DNA from: JAGPDB01 sp046331265
GTDB lineage: Bacteria > Actinomycetota > Acidimicrobiia > IMCC26256 > JAGPDB01
Direction of reading: 5' to 3'
DNA: 64,000 nucleotides
Assembly (NCBI GenBank): GCA_046331265.1
Contig: JAXLRE010000009.1
Coordinates: 17,047 to 81,046 of the forward strand
Part shown: one piece after another, positions 62,401-64,000 of the stretch
Layout of the letters: each line of letters begins with the position of its first letter
Position numbering within the stretch: the first letter of the stretch is position 1
Made by a program: the position numbers and the translations under genes
The notes under the pieces: model-generated
What the model saw: only the letters and a program-made list of their open reading frames with translations
Database searches by the model: none
Told to the model about the DNA's origin: nothing

Positions 62401-64000
62401 TTATCTCGCAAACTGCCCAAATGTTGAATCTTCCATCACCTCGTGCTCCATGGAAAGCTCCACTGCCTACATCTATTCCTCTACATAGTATTGGTGATGC
62501 ATCTTTATTGGATTCGAATGATCCAGGTAGACGCGTCATTTTAGGTGTTATGGACTTACCTCAACTTCAAGATCAACAGACATATGTGCATGATTTTGAA
62601 AGTGACGGCAACTTATTTATTTACGGTACTTCTTCCTCAGGAAAAACTACAGCGTTAAGAACAATTGCAGGTTCGTTAGTAGTTTCTGCTGCACCAAGTG
62701 ATGTTGTTATTTATGCGATTGACTGTGCAAGTGGTGGTTTGGAATGTCTAAAAGGATTACCTCACTGTGCAAGCGTTATTAACTCACGTGATGCAGAAGG
62801 CATGTCTCATTTCTTAAATCGAATGAATTCTGAAACAGAAATGAGAAAAGAACTATTCAGACGAGAAGGTGTCGCAAGTCTTGGAGAATATAGAACAAGG
62901 TTGCGTAACAATGGTATGGAAACAAATGTTCCGATGCCAAGAATCGTTGTGCTTTTGGATTCATTTGCGGGATTTAACGCTGCGTTTGAAAAAGTTGAAT
63001 ATGGTGCATGGATAGATCAAGTTCAACGTTTAACAGCAGAAGGTAGACCTTTAGGTATTCATATTGTTATTACTGCAGATCGTAGGGGAGCGATACCATT
63101 TAATATGGCAGGGCTTGTGGAACAAAAATTGATTCTTAATATGGCTGATCCTGACGAATTAAGTTCGCTAGGAGTTCCGCATAAAATTGCTAAAGAAATT
63201 AAGTTGTCACCAGGACGTGCATTATTGCGTGGTGAACTTGAAATTCAAATACCTACAGTTTCTGGGGCCCCAGACGGATCAAGTCAAGCGACGCAATTAG
63301 TTGCAATTGCTCAACATTTGAAGAGTGTTTATGGTGATGTTGAAGCTGTTAAGGTTCCGTCGCTTCCTGACCATGTTTCATTAGCTTCAATTCCACATGG
63401 TGGCGATAACTTACATGCATTAATAGGTGTCGCTGTTAGTGAAATAGGTTTAGCGCCTTGTGGCGTCGATTTAGGACGCGGGCATTTCCTTATTGCAGGC
63501 GGCCGTGAAACTGGTAAATCAACAGCGCTTCTTTCAATAATTCATTCTTTAAATGCGAAAGAAAATCCTCCAGCAATTTTTGTTTTTACCCCACGACCAA
63601 ATTTCATTTCTTCACTTCCTGATATGCATAATGTCGCTGTAGGAACCATTGCTTGTGAAGAGCAGTTAAACGAATTGGTTCAAGCAGTTAACCAAAGTCA
63701 AGGACAAAGTCCTGAAGTCGTTGTGATTATTGATGATTGTGAAGATTTGTCAGAAGGGACTTTCTCTCTTACTTTAGAATCTTTGATGCGTGAAATGAGA
63801 GACAAACTTCATGTTGTAGCAGCAGGTGATCAAAGTGCATTTGCTCGAGCATACTCAGGATGGATTGCTGAAGTTAAAAAATTAAAGAGTGGTTTGTTGT
63901 TAAAACCTGATCCACAATTAGATGGTGAAATCCTTGGCGTTAAGTTACGTGTTTTACCGGGACAAACATTCCCTCCAGGACGAGGATTTTTGTGTTTGGA
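59478..64000 (+). CDS. EccC/EssC-like FtsK-SpoIIIE ATPase, 3' truncated by window
   Basis: An open frame of at least 1507 codons that runs off the window. N-terminal soluble region with a ubiquitin-like start and an FHA-like part ('PYELCVVSGSQNGIRFSL'), two membrane segments (about 275-312), then three P-loop ATPase domains. Walker A motifs: GTTGSGKS (about 703), GTSSSGKT (about 1050) and GGRETGKS (about 1341). Walker B is VIDEF in the first but LLDSF and IIDDC in the others, so only the first has the catalytic Glu. This is the membrane motor of type VII secretion. No WXG100 substrate gene is in the window. Confidence 0.88.
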   Translation, partial: MELTLTVQPPSSPAIDVDFSLDASRPIKDVVDALVKATGVPAVLSEDMSIFLPARNAWLNNDMSVSAAKLKVGEVVVLGRNSSTSSVMIGDIDEKNNASKQNKSSIGTSPYELCVVSGSQNGIRFSLNQNSVVIVDRGGMVRVSDAAVLAHAPGPENINGTSVEYEGVTQLDAAACVIECQSKIFFTPIHGDTFVEVRKVTEKTELDEHAMIVCGGVQLFVRKRIVEQNQHVSERGIIGINRPPRDMQPPTEKIIGIEAPPRDPQKARISPILVFLPLVAGVAMYFVMGRNPVFLMFMALSPIMMIGQALDSRRSGKKEYKLGKAKYIKDIDNAVAQMRIGRREELAIRRLVFPDAPDCVSRVTDSRHDLWDRRREDIDYLALRIGVGDQAALVSASIGNGGSEDLRDYGERKLRRTDPIKLAPLAIPLPQYGAIGLVGARDLTKDVTSWLILQIITLQSHRDVSICAALPNDVAQEYEYMKWLPHVMHGGAEIDDPTVAFGPDKSILLFQKVRALIDARLSNNKNAYQTNYTDWPSVIFFIDESVVKERSLIDSILKLGPAVGVFIVFLSTQFRDLPGECRAVIEVNATDPYHQTASISYPGSGQNPIVCMKESVNKEIILDVAQMIAPMRDVTASVASGGGGSLPKGVRLLDVIELTNPSTDELARRWNNPPESLQAILGVTTDGVMRIDMRRDGPHALVAGTTGSGKSELLQTFVASIAANYSPQKVNFLFVDYKGGSAFAECSTIPHSVGMVTDLDEYLAQRVLISLNAELKRREALLREYGVKDLVVFEKRFPNECPPSLLIVIDEFAALVREVPDFVEGVVDIAQRGRSLGLHLILATQRPAGVVNDNIRANTNLRIALRIADTGDSNDVIGTDEAARIPRTIPGRAFVRMGPSDLQAFQTAYGGDFTVAVNQNNANEEVKEKTPIIVEPFSLLNVVELSVEDDLEVLVDEAQEKDDSALTDLRYLCAVISQTAQMLNLPSPRAPWKAPLPTSIPLHSIGDASLLDSNDPGRRVILGVMDLPQLQDQQTYVHDFESDGNLFIYGTSSSGKTTALRTIAGSLVVSAAPSDVVIYAIDCASGGLECLKGLPHCASVINSRDAEGMSHFLNRMNSETEMRKELFRREGVASLGEYRTRLRNNGMETNVPMPRIVVLLDSFAGFNAAFEKVEYGAWIDQVQRLTAEGRPLGIHIVITADRRGAIPFNMAGLVEQKLILNMADPDELSSLGVPHKIAKEIKLSPGRALLRGELEIQIPTVSGAPDGSSQATQLVAIAQHLKSVYGDVEAVKVPSLPDHVSLASIPHGGDNLHALIGVAVSEIGLAPCGVDLGRGHFLIAGGRETGKSTALLSIIHSLNAKENPPAIFVFTPRPNFISSLPDMHNVAVGTIACEEQLNELVQAVNQSQGQSPEVVVIIDDCEDLSEGTFSLTLESLMREMRDKLHVVAAGDQSAFARAYSGWIAEVKKLKSGLLLKPDPQLDGEILGVKLRVLPGQTFPPGRGFLCL

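Noticed and set aside
1..64000. CRISPR arrays, tRNA or rRNA genes, transposases
   Set aside because: No regularly spaced repeats, no T-loop GTTCGANTC in a cloverleaf context and no transposase motif were seen in my reading; a tRNAscan or CRISPR search would be decisive.

Overview
The window is an AT-rich, tightly packed bacterial segment with short intergenic gaps, many 4-30 bp gene overlaps and no rRNA, tRNA or CRISPR visible. The gene content points to a low-GC actinobacterium, possibly a streamlined aquatic Acidimicrobiia-type lineage (inference; no 16S rRNA here). Supporting signs are a PknB-type kinase with four PASTA repeats, an EccC/FtsK-SpoIIIE type VII-like ATPase, menaquinone biosynthesis, a rhodanese-MoeB fusion, a DUF3558-like surface protein and many genes that look leaderless, with a TANNNT box exactly 6 nt before the start codon.

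Layout. 1-2 kb: end of a 2-oxoacid dehydrogenase E2, then lipB and lipA fused in one reading frame, with a frame-broken lipB 5' end. 2-12 kb: two of three GGDEF-EAL proteins, a membrane protein, leucyl aminopeptidase, a cupredoxin lipoprotein, MoeB-like E1 and a winged-helix-like protein. 12-19.5 kb: cysteine desulfurase plus MnmA, NAD-dependent ligase, an SDR lacking its catalytic Lys, and YchF. 19.5-26.7 kb: envelope proteins (HExxH lipoprotein, anchored Ig-like protein), PASTA kinase, SDR, two tandem PQ-loop-like membrane paralogues, a small Arg-rich protein and an SCP2-like protein. 26.7-30 kb: gatCAB. 30-38.6 kb: branched-chain amino acid genes ilvD, ilvB, ilvH and ilvC. ilvB has a classical attenuator with leader peptide MTKNLVVLI. 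Between ilvD and ilvB sits a two-gene accessory cassette, one gene encoding a papain-fold toxin-like protein, bordered by a nested 32-bp inverted repeat. 38.6-41.4 kb: third GGDEF-EAL protein. 41.5-52.2 kb: amidase, menE, menB, menA, menC, menH, menD, menF, menG and an MFS transporter, covering most of menaquinone synthesis. 52.2-53.8 kb: a crtQ-crtO-like pair (carotenoid glycosylation and acylation). 53.8-57.8 kb: a structured terminator or small RNA, pdxH, a KamB/NpmA-like 16S rRNA A1408 methyltransferase, ribB and a two-component system. 57.9-64 kb: a membrane pseudokinase translationally coupled to an EccC-like ATPase that runs off the window.

The items most worth following up are the toxin-like cassette with its inverted repeat inside the ilv region, the ilvB attenuator, the KamB-like methyltransferase, the pseudokinase-EccC pair, the crtQ-crtO pair, the lipB-lipA fusion and the leaderless promoter rule. 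All functional names rest on motif recognition by eye; no database search was run.
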